Part shown: in pieces, positions 8,592-17,269 of the stretch
Position numbering within the stretch: the first letter of the stretch is position 1
How the letters are laid out: each line of letters opens with the position of its first letter
From: Castellaniella sp049671645
GTDB lineage: Bacteria > Pseudomonadota > Gammaproteobacteria > Burkholderiales > Burkholderiaceae_B
DNA length: 64,000 bases
Direction of reading: 5' to 3'
Assembly: GCF_049671645.1 (NCBI RefSeq)
Contig: NZ_JBATVG010000019.1
Span: 248,001-312,000 of the forward strand
Made by a program: the position numbers and the translations under genes
The notes under the pieces: model-generated
What the model was told of the DNA's origin: nothing
The model's database searches: none
What the model saw: the letters and a program-made list of their open reading frames with translations, nothing else

Positions 8592-9761
8592 TCAAGACTT
8601 GCAGTTCTTGAAATACGCGTCGGCGTGATTCGTCAGGGGCTTCGCAATGGTCTTCAGCGACACCCGGCCCTGCGCGTCCTTGGCGACTTCGAAGGCATAG
8701 AAATCCTCGATCGGGAAGCCGTTGACGTTGAATTTGTAGGTTCCGCGCACGGACGCATAATCGGCTGCACGCAACGCATCGCGGAAGGCTTTTTTGTCGC
8801 TGACCTTGCCGCCGGTCTTTTTCAGCGCGCTGTCGATCAGCAGGGCCGAATCATAGGATTGCGCGGCGTACTGCGACGGGATGCGCTTGTATTTCTTTTC
8901 AAAGGCGGCGACGAAGGCTTCGCTGGTGGGGTTCTTGAAATCCGGCCCCCAGAACGTGCCCGCATAGGCGCCCAGGGCGGCATCGCCCAGGGCCGGCAGG
9001 GTGCTGCCATCCACCGTGGACACCGTCAGGAGCGGAATCTTGCCCATCAGGCCGAACTGCTTGTACTGCTTGACGAAATTCACACCCATGCCGCCGGGCA
9101 GGAAGACCCAGACGGCGGTGGGTTTCGCGGCCTGCAGCGCCAGCAATTCCGCCGAATAATCCTGCTGGCCCAGCTGGGTGTAGACCTCGCCCGAGATGCG
9201 GCCTTTGTAGAAACGCGTGAAGCCCTTCACCTGATCGCGGCCCGACTGGTAGTTGGGGGTGATCATGTAGACGTCTTTGTATTTCTGGTCGGTGGCGAAC
9301 TGGCCCATGACCTCGGCCTGCCCGTCGTTCTGCCAGGCGGCGAAAAAGAAACCCGGATTGCATTGATTGCCCGCCAGCGGAGCCGGCCCGGCGTTGGAGC
9401 CCACGAAGGTCATGTCGGCATCGGCCAACGGCTTGGCGATGGCCATCATGACGTTGGAAAACGTCACCCCGGCCACCAGATCGACCTTGTCCTTTTCCAG
9501 GAATTTCTGCACCGCCTGCACGCCGACGTCGGGCTTGAGCTGATCATCTTCCTTCAGCAAGACGATGTCCTGCCCGCCCAACTTGCCGCCGTGTTCTTCC
9601 AGCGCCAGGTTGAAGCCATCCACCATGTCCTGGCCCAGCGCCGCGCCCGAACCGGACAGGGTGGCCAGAAAGCCGATCTTGACTTCAGCCAGCGCCGACC
9701 CCGCAGTCAGCCCCAGCGACAGGGTCAGGGCGGCCGTCAGCAATGTTTTGCGAAATGCCAT
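8592..9761 (-). CDS. ABC transporter periplasmic substrate-binding protein (LivK-like)
   Basis: A 389-residue binding protein with a clear signal peptide (AALTLSLGLTAGSALA, cleavage around residue 25). A type-I periplasmic-binding fold follows: KIGFLATLSGSGAALGQDM, then NFVKQYKQFGL in the second lobe and YAAQSYDSALLIDSAL. It resembles members of the family that bind aromatic or carboxylic acids. AGGAGACAAAC precedes the ATG. The gene directly follows nbaG, so ligand capture is probably tied to this catabolic pathway; the ligand is not shown by sequence. Confidence 0.9.
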   Translation of the reverse strand: MAFRKTLLTAALTLSLGLTAGSALAEVKIGFLATLSGSGAALGQDMVDGFNLALEEHGGKLGGQDIVLLKEDDQLKPDVGVQAVQKFLEKDKVDLVAGVTFSNVMMAIAKPLADADMTFVGSNAGPAPLAGNQCNPGFFFAAWQNDGQAEVMGQFATDQKYKDVYMITPNYQSGRDQVKGFTRFYKGRISGEVYTQLGQQDYSAELLALQAAKPTAVWVFLPGGMGVNFVKQYKQFGLMGKIPLLTVSTVDGSTLPALGDAALGAYAGTFWGPDFKNPTSEAFVAAFEKKYKRIPSQYAAQSYDSALLIDSALKKTGGKVSDKKAFRDALRAADYASVRGTYKFNVNGFPIEDFYAFEVAKDAQGRVSLKTIAKPLTNHADAYFKNCKS

Positions 9762-9810
9762 GTTTGTCTCCTGAAGGATTTAATAATTTAGTTTTAAAGT
9801 ATTGCCGATA

Positions 9811-10599
9811 TTACACGAAAGTCAGCGACGTGCAACCCATGCCCTGCATGTGCAAAGCCACATGATCGCCGGGCTCGACGGCCACGGCTTCGGTCAGTCC
9901 GCCGGTCAGGATCAGAGTCCCGGCCGGGATCCCGGCGCCGCGCCGGCCCAGGTGATTGGCCAGCATCGCCACCGCATTGGCCGGGTGCCCCAGCACGGCG
10001 GCGCCCGCCCCCAGCGAAACGATCCGGCCGTTCTTTTCCATCACGGCGCCCGTGGTGCGCAAATCCAGGTCGCGTGGATCACGCATGATGCCGCCCACCA
10101 CGAAACGCGAAGACGAACAGTTGTCGGCCACCACGCTTTTCAGGTCGAACTTGAAATCCCGGTAGCGGCTGTCGATGACCTCGATGCCGGCCAGCACGAA
10201 ATCGGTGGCGGCCAGGACTTCGGCAATCGAGCAGCCCGGCCCTTTCAGCGGCGCCTTGGTGACGAAGACGATTTCCGGCTCGACCTTGGGGTGGATCAGA
10301 TCCGCATGGCGGCACTGGCCGCCATCGGGCACCAGAAAGGTATCCGCCAGAAAGCCGAAGATCGGGGTTTCGATCCCCATCTGACGCATCTTGGCAAACG
10401 AGGTCAGACCGGCTTTCAGCCCCGCGACCCGAGCCCCCCGGGACAGCTTGCGGCGCAGGATCTCATCCTGCACGGCGTAGGCATCGTCCCAGTCCATCTC
10501 CGGGTGGTCCAGGGTGATTTTCAGGGTGTCGCGGGCCTGCAGTTCGCAGGTTTCCAGGCGCTCGGCCAGTTCGCGGATGACGGCGGTGTCCAGACTCAT
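9811..10599 (-). CDS. nbaG: 4-oxalocrotonate decarboxylase (2-oxo-3-hexenedioate decarboxylase)
   Basis: A 262-residue member of the hydratase/decarboxylase (MhpD/DmpH) superfamily. Metal-ligand region KVEPEIVFV, the GIEVIDSRY block and LGHPANAVAMLANHLG are visible. In the aminomuconate pathway it decarboxylates 4-oxalocrotonate to 2-oxopent-4-enoate. It is distinct from its paralogue NbaH at 12702-13487, and the two usually form a complex. Which of the two is decarboxylase and which hydratase is assigned from DmpH-like features here (KAGLTSFAKMRQMG) and DmpE-like features there. GGAGGCACT precedes the ATG. Confidence 0.82.
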   Translation of the reverse strand: MSLDTAVIRELAERLETCELQARDTLKITLDHPEMDWDDAYAVQDEILRRKLSRGARVAGLKAGLTSFAKMRQMGIETPIFGFLADTFLVPDGGQCRHADLIHPKVEPEIVFVTKAPLKGPGCSIAEVLAATDFVLAGIEVIDSRYRDFKFDLKSVVADNCSSSRFVVGGIMRDPRDLDLRTTGAVMEKNGRIVSLGAGAAVLGHPANAVAMLANHLGRRGAGIPAGTLILTGGLTEAVAVEPGDHVALHMQGMGCTSLTFV

Positions 10600-10622
10600 A
10601 GTGCCTCCTTGGCGCTACGCGC

Positions 10623-10705
10623 TATCCACCTCGCGGCCTGCATGTCGCTCCGATTCATCAGGCGCAGGCCAGTCCGCAGGGACTGACCTGCGTCCGGACT
10701 CATCC
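10623..10705 (+). repeat. Two-hairpin dispersed repeat, copy A
   Basis: Between nbaI and nbaG. It begins TATCCACCTCGCGGCCTGCA, carries AGTCCGCAGGGACT as the second hairpin and ends GGACTCATCC. Closely similar sequence occurs at 44826-44908 (inside mnmE) and, inverted, at 41247-41328. It is followed at once by GC-rich repeat copy 3. Confidence 0.7.
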
Positions 10706-10741
10706 CCCCCAGGGGGAAATCGCGCTTGGGGCGGCCCGGCG
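10704..10741. repeat. GC-rich intergenic repeat, copy 3
   Basis: A CCCCCCCAGGGGG core followed by CGCTTGGGGCGGCCCGGCG, abutting two-hairpin repeat copy A. It matches the cores at 4953-4992 and 5811-5848. Confidence 0.6.
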
Positions 10742-10744
10742 CGC

Positions 10745-11770
10745 TCATGCCGCACCCCGCTGGCGGACCAGGCTCAACGCCGTGTCCTCGATCATGTCTT
10801 CCTGGCCGCCGACCATGCCGCGACGGCCCATTTCCACCAGGATTTCCCGCGCCGGGACGCCATAGCGCTTTTCAGCACGGCGAGCGAACAACAGAAAGGA
10901 CCCATAGACCCCGGCATACCCCAGCGTCAGCGCATCGCGACTCAGGCGCACCGGTTCCTCCATCATCGGGAAGACGACGTCTTCGGCCACGTCCTGCACC
11001 TTGAACAAGTCCACGCCGGTTTCGATGCCCATCAGATTGCACACCGCCACCAGGGCCTCCATGGGCGTGTTGCCCGACCCCGCCCCCATGCCCGAGCAAG
11101 CCGCGTCGATGCGATTGGCGCCCGCATCGATGGCCGCCATGCTGTTGGCCACTCCCATGGCCAGATTGTGATGGCCGTGAAAGCCGATCTCCGTCTCGGG
11201 TTTCAGAGCATCGCGCAGGCGGGCGACTTTTTCCGCGACCTGATGCGGCAGCATGTGGCCGGCCGAATCGGTCATGTAGATGCAGTTGGCGCCATAGCCT
11301 TCCATCAGCCTGGCCTGTCCGACGATGCCTTCGGGCGTGTTCATGTGGCTCATCATCAGAAAGCCCACCGTGTCCATATCCAGGCTGCGGGCGACTTCGA
11401 TATGCTGCTGCGAGACGTCGGCCTCGGTGCAGTGGGTCGCCACGCGCATGGTATGCACACCCAGGGCGTGAGCCATGCGCAGATGATCGACCGTGCCGAT
11501 CCCCGGCAGCAGCAGCGCCGAGACCTTGGTCTTTTTCATCAGCGGAATCACGGTGGACAGATACTCCTCGTCCGTGTGCAGGGAAAAACCGTAATTGACC
11601 GACGAGCCGCCCAGGCCATCGCCATGGGTGACTTCGATCATGGGCATGCCGGCCTCGTCCAGCCCCCGGGCCACGGCCTTCATCTGGTCCAGCGTGATCT
11701 GGTGGCGCATGGCGTGCATGCCGTCGCGCAGCGTCATGTCGTGCAGGGTGACGAATTTCTGTGTGCTCAT
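10745..11770 (-). CDS. nbaI: 4-hydroxy-2-oxovalerate aldolase
   Basis: A 341-residue class II, metal-dependent aldolase (DmpG/MhpE/BphI family) that splits 4-hydroxy-2-oxovalerate into pyruvate and acetaldehyde. HDMTLRDGMHAMRHQ at residues ~9-23 carries the catalytic His/Arg/Asp, and GFHGHHNLAMGVAN near 200 carries metal-ligand histidines. The C-terminal communication domain that contacts the dehydrogenase partner is present (length matches). Its partner NbaJ is encoded 12 bp upstream, as expected for a substrate-channelling complex. GGAGGATCACC precedes the ATG. Confidence 0.92.
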   Translation of the reverse strand: MSTQKFVTLHDMTLRDGMHAMRHQITLDQMKAVARGLDEAGMPMIEVTHGDGLGGSSVNYGFSLHTDEEYLSTVIPLMKKTKVSALLLPGIGTVDHLRMAHALGVHTMRVATHCTEADVSQQHIEVARSLDMDTVGFLMMSHMNTPEGIVGQARLMEGYGANCIYMTDSAGHMLPHQVAEKVARLRDALKPETEIGFHGHHNLAMGVANSMAAIDAGANRIDAACSGMGAGSGNTPMEALVAVCNLMGIETGVDLFKVQDVAEDVVFPMMEEPVRLSRDALTLGYAGVYGSFLLFARRAEKRYGVPAREILVEMGRRGMVGGQEDMIEDTALSLVRQRGAA

Positions 11771-11782
11771 GGTGATCCTCCT

Positions 11783-12688
11783 TTACGCGGCCGACAGGGT
11801 GATCTCACCCTTCTGGATGCGCTCGGCGAACATTTCCGCCGTGCGCGCGGCCGCCGCCGTCATGATGTCCAGATTGCCGGCCGATTTGGGCAGGTAGTCC
11901 CCCAGGCCTTCGACTTCCAGATAGATCGATACGCGCCGCCCGTCAAAGACCGGACCGTTGACCAGTTTGTAGCCGGGCACGTAGCGCTGCACTTCGGCCA
12001 GCATCCGCTGCACCGATTCGGTGATGGCGGCTTCATCCGGATCGCCGTCGGTCAGGCAGTGGACGGTATCGCGCATGATCAGCGGCGGATCGGCCGGATT
12101 CAGGATGATGATGGCCTTGCCCCGGCGCGCGCCGCCCACGCGCTCCACGGCGCCTGCCGTGGTCGTCGTGAATTCGTCGATGTTGCGTCGCGTGCCTGGG
12201 CCGGCCGAGCGCGAGGACACCGTGGCCACGATTTCGGCATAGTCCACGGGCTGCACCCGCGACACCGCCGCCACCATCGGGATGGTGGCCTGGCCGCCGC
12301 AGGTGACCATGTTGACGTTCATCTCCTGTTGCTCGACGTGCGTGGCCAGGTTCACCGGCGGCACGCAGTACGGCCCGATGGCCGCCGGCGTCAGGTCGAT
12401 CATCATGGCGCCCCGGGCGGTGACCTTGTCGCTGTTGTCCTTGTGCACGTAGGCCGAGGTCGCGTCAAACACGATCTGGATGCGATCCTCCTTCATGTGC
12501 GGCACCAGCCCGTCCACGCCATCGGCCGTGGTCTTCAGCCCCATGTCGCGCGCCCGCGCCAGGCCGTCGGACTGTGGATCGATGCCCACCATCCAGACGG
12601 GCTCCAGCACCGCGCTGCGTTTCAGTTTGTACAGCAGGTCCGTGCCGATATTGCCCGAGCCGATCAGGGCGCACCGTATCTTTTCCAT
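11783..12688 (-). CDS. nbaJ: Acetaldehyde dehydrogenase (acylating)
   Basis: A 301-residue DmpF/MhpF/BphJ-type enzyme converting acetaldehyde, NAD and CoA to acetyl-CoA. The NAD-binding GSGNIGTDLL is at residues ~10-19, the catalytic cysteine is Cys130 in NMVTCGGQATIPMV, and GPGTRRNIDEFTTTTAG follows. The start at 12688 is chosen because AAGGAAACGTC precedes it; an in-frame ATG at 12709 would overlap the nbaH stop and add seven poor residues. It forms a channelling complex with NbaI. Confidence 0.92.
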   Translation of the reverse strand: MEKIRCALIGSGNIGTDLLYKLKRSAVLEPVWMVGIDPQSDGLARARDMGLKTTADGVDGLVPHMKEDRIQIVFDATSAYVHKDNSDKVTARGAMMIDLTPAAIGPYCVPPVNLATHVEQQEMNVNMVTCGGQATIPMVAAVSRVQPVDYAEIVATVSSRSAGPGTRRNIDEFTTTTAGAVERVGGARRGKAIIILNPADPPLIMRDTVHCLTDGDPDEAAITESVQRMLAEVQRYVPGYKLVNGPVFDGRRVSIYLEVEGLGDYLPKSAGNLDIMTAAAARTAEMFAERIQKGEITLSAA

Positions 12689-12701
12689 GACGTTTCCTTT
12701 C

Positions 12702-13487
12702 CTATGCAATGAAGCGCACGCCGCAGTGGCCGATGCCGCCGATCGACACCTGCAGGCTGTCGCCCGCGACCACCGGCGCCATCGCCGCCAGCGCGCCGGA
12801 CAGAATGACTTCCCCGGCCTTCAGGCCGACCCCCAACGCGCCCAGCGCGTTGGCCAGCCAGGCCACGGCATTGGCCGGATGGCCCAGCGCCGCCGCGCCC
12901 GCGCCCGTGCCCAGCAGTTCGCCGTTCTTCTCGAACACCATGCCGCAGGTGCGCAGATCCAGCCCGCGCGGGCTGACCAATTGATCGCCCAGCACGAACA
13001 CGCCGCACGAGGCGTTGTCCGCCACGGTGTCCTGGATCTTGATCTTCCAGTCGCGAATGCGCGAATCGACGATCTCGAAGCAGGTGGTCACGGCTTCGGT
13101 GGCCGCCAGCACATCGCTGACACCGACGCCCGGACCGGTCAGGTCTTTTTTCAGGATGAAGGCGATCTCGCCCTCGGCCTTGGGCTGGATCAGCCCCGCC
13201 ATGGAGATCGCCTCGCCGGGCGCGTAGACCATGTCGCTGAGCAGATAGCCGAAATCCGGCTGGTAGACGCCCAGCATGTCCATCACGGCCTGGCTGGTCA
13301 CGCCGATCTTCTTGCCCACCACGCGGGCGCCGGCCTGAAGGCGGCGGCTGATCATCCGCTGCTGGACGTGATAGGCGTCCTCGATGCTCATGTCCGGGTG
13401 GCGTCCGGTCAGGGGCGCCACCGGCCGGCGTTCCGACCATGCCGCATGCAGTTCATCGCCCAACTGTTCAATCTGAGTCTTGTCCAT
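12702..13487 (-). CDS. nbaH: 2-oxopent-4-enoate hydratase
   Basis: A 261-residue DmpE/MhpD-type hydratase adding water to 2-oxopent-4-enoate to give 4-hydroxy-2-oxovalerate. Features are RMISRRLQAGARVVGKKIG, the metal-binding PKAEGEIAFIL region, ETCFEIVDSRI-like sequence and LGHPANAVAWLANALG. It shares the fold and several motifs with NbaG. The gene lies 13 bp before nbaJ, and its ribosome binding site (GCGAGCGACC) is weak. Confidence 0.85.
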   Translation of the reverse strand: MDKTQIEQLGDELHAAWSERRPVAPLTGRHPDMSIEDAYHVQQRMISRRLQAGARVVGKKIGVTSQAVMDMLGVYQPDFGYLLSDMVYAPGEAISMAGLIQPKAEGEIAFILKKDLTGPGVGVSDVLAATEAVTTCFEIVDSRIRDWKIKIQDTVADNASCGVFVLGDQLVSPRGLDLRTCGMVFEKNGELLGTGAGAAALGHPANAVAWLANALGALGVGLKAGEVILSGALAAMAPVVAGDSLQVSIGGIGHCGVRFIA

Positions 13488-13498
13488 GGTCGCTCGCG

Positions 13499-14491
13499 TC
13501 AGGCAAGGTTGAAGAAGGCTTTGGCGTTGTCCGTCAGGATGCGCCGCTTTTCCACCGCCGACAGCGTGTCGCCGTCGGTCACCAGATGGCCGATTTTCTG
13601 TTCCCCCAGGGGGTAGGGATAGTCAGAGCCCAGCATGACGCGCTCGCTGCCCATCACATCCACCAGCAGGCGCAGGGCCTTGGGATCGAAGACGGCGGAA
13701 TCCACCGAAAAACGGTCGCAATAGGACGAGGGCGGATGGGGACAATCCTGGCGCACGATGTCGCGGTATTTCCAGGCGTTGTCCACCCGCCCCAGGGTAA
13801 AGGCAAATGAACCGCCGCCGTGGGCGAAGCACAGTTTCAGGCTGCGCGGCAGGCGTTCGAACGCGCCCGACAGGATCAGCGACAGAATCCCCAGCGAGGT
13901 TTCCGCCGGCATGGCGACCAGCCAGGGCAGCATCCACTGGCGCATGCGATTGGGTCCGCCCATCATGTCCCAGGGGTGCGCCAGCACGGGGATGTCGTTC
14001 ACCGCGCAATGGTGCAGGAATTCGACCAGTTGGGCGTCGTCCAGATCGCGGTCGCCCACGTGATTGCCGATCTGCACGCCGACGTGCCCGTCCGCCTTGG
14101 CGCGGGACGCCTCGCGGCAGGCCAGTTCCGTATCCTGCAGCGGCACCTGGGCCAGGGCCTTCAGGCGGTCCGGGTGGCCGGCGCAGTATTCCAGGGTCAG
14201 GTCGTTCATGCGGGTCGCCCAGCCGGCGACCTTGCGGGCGTCCAGTTCGTAGCCGAACATGATCGGCGTGGCGCTGACGATCTGCACGTCCAGGCCCAGG
14301 CGATCCATGTCGGCCACGCGCAGATCCGGATCCCACAGCACGGGGATCACCGGACGGAACTCGCTGTCGCCCTTCATGATCATGCCCGCATCGGGATTGA
14401 TGATCTTCAACCAGGGGGCCTGGGCCGGGTCCAGCGCCTGGGCGTCGGCCCGGCTGATGGGGGGGAAAATATGGGCGTGAATATCGATCAT
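13499..14491 (-). CDS. nbaD: 2-amino-3-carboxymuconate-6-semialdehyde decarboxylase (ACMSD)
   Basis: A 330-residue amidohydrolase-fold decarboxylase. The zinc-binding HAH motif at residues 5-7 (MIDIHAHIFPP), VLAHPWDMMGG in mid-protein and SDYPYPLGEQ near 290 are the metal and catalytic segments of ACMSD. It decarboxylates the product of 3-hydroxyanthranilate 3,4-dioxygenase to 2-aminomuconate 6-semialdehyde. Its pairing with nbaC in this operon confirms the role. AAGGAATC lies upstream of the ATG at slightly long spacing. Confidence 0.93.
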   Translation of the reverse strand: MIDIHAHIFPPISRADAQALDPAQAPWLKIINPDAGMIMKGDSEFRPVIPVLWDPDLRVADMDRLGLDVQIVSATPIMFGYELDARKVAGWATRMNDLTLEYCAGHPDRLKALAQVPLQDTELACREASRAKADGHVGVQIGNHVGDRDLDDAQLVEFLHHCAVNDIPVLAHPWDMMGGPNRMRQWMLPWLVAMPAETSLGILSLILSGAFERLPRSLKLCFAHGGGSFAFTLGRVDNAWKYRDIVRQDCPHPPSSYCDRFSVDSAVFDPKALRLLVDVMGSERVMLGSDYPYPLGEQKIGHLVTDGDTLSAVEKRRILTDNAKAFFNLA

Positions 14492-14528
14492 ATGCGTTCA
14501 GATTCCTTGGAGGTCCACAGCGCCCGGC

Positions 14529-15101
14529 CTAGACACGCAGCGGCGATTCGCTCAGTTGCTTGTGCCAGATCGTGTAGTCCTTGCCCGGGTGCTGCGTGCC
14601 GCAATCGGGACACACGCGCTCGGCCTCGCTGACGGCGTAGAACTGCCGGAAGATCTTGGGCAAATCGTCGACCAGGCTTTCCAGCTGCTTTTCGGCGCGC
14701 CAGATCTGGGCGCCGCAATGGGCGCAATGCCACTGCATGGCGTCCCGCGCCCCTTGAGGCCGGGGCCGCTCGATCAGCAGGCACAGGCCGTTGGGGTCCG
14801 GGCGCTGCGGCGAATGGATCAGGTGCGGCGGCTGCAGGTAGACGTCGCCTTCCTTCAGGACGATGCGCTCGTAGCGGCCGCGATCCCAGACCAGCACCGA
14901 GGCCTCGCCGCGCAGCTGGTAGAAGAATTCCTCGGTGGGGTTGTCATGGAAATCGGTGCGCTGGTTGCCGCCGCCCACCATATTGATGATGTAGTTGCCG
15001 TCCTCGAAGATCGCTGCGTTGCACACGGGGGGCGACAACTGCGTGCGATGGGCGTCGACCCAGTTCATCAGGTTCTTGGGCAGTCCGTATTTCAATTCCA
15101 T
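14529..15101 (-). CDS. nbaC: 3-hydroxyanthranilate 3,4-dioxygenase
   Basis: A 190-residue bacterial 3-HAO, a cupin that opens the ring of 3-hydroxyanthranilate. The Fe(II) ligands appear as His52, Glu58 and His96 (DFHDNPTEEFF and PPHLIHSPQRP). The C-terminal rubredoxin-like iron site of bacterial enzymes is intact: CAHC at 126/129 and CPDC at 164/167. This is the committed ring-cleavage step of the operon. Length matches bacterial homologues (about 174-190). Confidence 0.95.
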   Translation of the reverse strand: MELKYGLPKNLMNWVDAHRTQLSPPVCNAAIFEDGNYIINMVGGGNQRTDFHDNPTEEFFYQLRGEASVLVWDRGRYERIVLKEGDVYLQPPHLIHSPQRPDPNGLCLLIERPRPQGARDAMQWHCAHCGAQIWRAEKQLESLVDDLPKIFRQFYAVSEAERVCPDCGTQHPGKDYTIWHKQLSESPLRV

Positions 15102-15191
15102 GAATGTCTCCTTGCGTGTGTGGCCGGGTGGTCCCGGCGCATGCCTGTCCGAGGCCCCGGCCTCCGGGGCGGGCCTTCCGCCCGGGGGCCG

Positions 15192-15617
15192 TCAACGCGG
15201 CGGCTTGTAGGCGACCGCCTTGATCTCGATGCGCAGATGCGGATGCGGCAGCTGGTGCACCGCGACCGTGGTGCGCGCGGGGCCGTCGTAGCCGAAGAAT
15301 TCACCGTAGATTTCGTTGTAGCCGGCGAAATCCGCCATATCGACCAGATAGGCGCTGATCTCGACGACGTCTTCCAGGCCGGCGTCCACGCTGCCCAGGA
15401 TGTCGCGGATGTTCTCGATCACGGCGCGGGTCTGTTCGCGGATGTCCAGCCGCATGGCGCCCATGGCATCCATGACCTCGGCCCCCGCCAGGGTGTTGTC
15501 GGCGCGGCGCGAACTGGTGCCCGACACGAACAGGAAGTCGCCCGCGCGTTTCACGTGAGGGAACTTGCCGCGCGGGGCGGCCTTGCCGGCGACGACCTTG
15601 GCCTCTGACTGACTCAT
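15192..15617 (-). CDS. nbaF: 2-aminomuconate deaminase (RidA/YjgF family)
   Basis: A 141-residue RidA-superfamily protein of the 2-aminomuconate deaminase type, removing the amino group of 2-aminomuconate to give 4-oxalocrotonate. GDFLFVSGTSSRR, VIENIRDILGSVDAGLEDVVEI and HPHLRIEIKAVAYKPPR are typical. The frame stays open upstream to 15929, but the ATG at 15617 is chosen because AAGGAG sits just before it and the upstream codons overlap nbaE in another frame. Confidence 0.92.
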   Translation of the reverse strand: MSQSEAKVVAGKAAPRGKFPHVKRAGDFLFVSGTSSRRADNTLAGAEVMDAMGAMRLDIREQTRAVIENIRDILGSVDAGLEDVVEISAYLVDMADFAGYNEIYGEFFGYDGPARTTVAVHQLPHPHLRIEIKAVAYKPPR

Positions 15618-15652
15618 GGGATGGCTCCTTTCAGGACGGGGGTGGCTGCGGG

Positions 15653-17146
15653 TCAGACCTTGATGCAGATGTTGGTGACTTCGGAATAGAAATCCAGGGA
15701 ATTGCGCCCGCCCTCGCGGCCGATGCCCGAGCGCCGCACACCGCCGAACGGCGTGCGCAGATCGCGCAGGTACCAGGTATTGACCCAGACCAGGCCGCTG
15801 CGCATCCGCGGCGACACGCGATGCGCCCGCGACAGGTTTTCGGTCCAGATGGCGGTCGCCAGGCCGTATTCGGAATCGTTGGCGCGGGCGACGGCCTCTT
15901 CTTCCGTGTCGAAGGGCGCGACATGGCACACCGGCCCGAAGACTTCCTCGCGCAGGCAGCGCGCGTCGTCGGGCAGGCCGGTCCAGATGGTCGGACGCAC
16001 CCAGAACCCCTGGTCCCGCTCATCGCCGAAGACGGGGACTTCGCCGCCGGTGACGACGGTGGCGCCTTCCTGGCGGGCCAGTTCGAAATAGGACACGACC
16101 TTGGCCTGGTGTTTTTTGGAGATCATCGGACCGATGTCGGTGGCGGGATCATCCGGGCGGCCCAGCACCAGCGCTTCCGTGCGCGCTTTCAGCGCCGCCA
16201 CGAAGCGGTCGAAAATGGGGCGCTGCACCAGCACGCGTTCGCTGCACAGGCAGACCTGGCCGGAATTGGTGAAGGTGGACTTCACCACGCCATCGACGGC
16301 GGCCTCGAAATCGGCATCCTCGAACACGATGGCGGCATTCTTGCCGCCCAGCTCGAAGGACACGTCCTTGACCCCGTCGGCCACGGTCTTCATGATGTGC
16401 GCCCCGGTAGCCGACGCCCCGGTGAAGGTTACGGCGTCGATGTCCGGATGGCTGATCATGGCCTGCCCGGCGGAATCGCCGCCGAAGCCCTGCAGCACAT
16501 TGAAGGCCCCGGCCGGGAAGCCGATGTCATGCGCCACCTGCGCCAGCAGGAAAGCGGACGATGGCGTTTCCTCGGACGGCTTGGACACCACGGCATTGCC
16601 CAGCGCCAGGGCAGGCGCGACCTTCCAGCTGAACAGCAGGATCGGCAGGTTCCAGGGGGAAATGGCCACGACCACGCCCAGGGGTTTGCGCACGGTGTAG
16701 TTCAAGGCCTTGCCGCCGTCGGCGGCAATGGTTTCGAAGCATTCGGTATGCGCCTGGCGCACCAGGTTGGCGAAGAAGCGGAAATTGGCGATGGCGCGCG
16801 GCACGTCCAGGGTGCGCGCCTGGCGCACGGTGCGGCCGGTGTCCTGCACTTCGGCCTGCACGAATGCCTCGAAGCGCTGCTCGATGCCCGCGGCCAGCTT
16901 TTCCAGCCAGTCGGCCCTCTGCGCCGGGGAACACCGCCCCCATTCACCCTGCAAGGCGGCCTTGGCGGCCCGCACGGCCTGGTCGACCTCGTCGGCCGAA
17001 GCCTCGCAGACCTGGTTGACGACCGTGCCGTTCACCGGATTGATATTGGCGAACCGCTTCGCGCTGTCCACGAAGCGACCGCCGATATAGTGCTGGATAG
17101 GCTGGGCCACAGTGCTTGTCTCTTGCTTGTTGTCCGTTGGGATCAC
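15653..17146 (-). CDS. nbaE: 2-aminomuconate-6-semialdehyde dehydrogenase
   Basis: An NAD-dependent aldehyde dehydrogenase of 497 residues (from a GTG at 17146) that oxidises 2-aminomuconate semialdehyde to 2-aminomuconate. PWNLPILLFSWK is near 164, the catalytic Glu265 is in FELGGKN and the nucleophile Cys299 in NSGQVCLCSE. A second GTG at 17110 with AAGAGAC nearby would remove 12 residues and may be the true start. It is the first structural gene of the operon, 123 bp downstream of a LysR gene. Confidence 0.9.
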   Translation of the reverse strand: MIPTDNKQETSTVAQPIQHYIGGRFVDSAKRFANINPVNGTVVNQVCEASADEVDQAVRAAKAALQGEWGRCSPAQRADWLEKLAAGIEQRFEAFVQAEVQDTGRTVRQARTLDVPRAIANFRFFANLVRQAHTECFETIAADGGKALNYTVRKPLGVVVAISPWNLPILLFSWKVAPALALGNAVVSKPSEETPSSAFLLAQVAHDIGFPAGAFNVLQGFGGDSAGQAMISHPDIDAVTFTGASATGAHIMKTVADGVKDVSFELGGKNAAIVFEDADFEAAVDGVVKSTFTNSGQVCLCSERVLVQRPIFDRFVAALKARTEALVLGRPDDPATDIGPMISKKHQAKVVSYFELARQEGATVVTGGEVPVFGDERDQGFWVRPTIWTGLPDDARCLREEVFGPVCHVAPFDTEEEAVARANDSEYGLATAIWTENLSRAHRVSPRMRSGLVWVNTWYLRDLRTPFGGVRRSGIGREGGRNSLDFYSEVTNICIKV

Positions 17147-17193
17147 TGTAGACTGGGCCGGGATTATTTTCTAATCAAAAAACCCACTCTTGA

Positions 17194-17210
17194 GATTCCA
17201 TATTGGAATC
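17194..17210. promoter_or_regulatory. Perfect palindrome upstream of the nba operon (candidate LysR site)
   Basis: GATTCCATATTGGAATC is a perfect 7+3+7 inverted repeat, AT-rich and T-N11-A like, placed about 48 bp before the nbaE start in the gap after the LysR gene. Its position and symmetry fit an activator site for the adjacent regulator. Confidence 0.55.
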
Positions 17211-17269
17211 CCAAGAATCCGTCACACACAGTTCGCGGCCAGCAAGCGGTCGGGCCGCGCGGCCCCGAC

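Noticed and set aside
15618..15929. N-terminal extension of the 2-aminomuconate deaminase frame
   Set aside because: It overlaps the 3' end of nbaE in another frame and lacks similarity to RidA proteins, while a strong ribosome binding site precedes the ATG at 15617.
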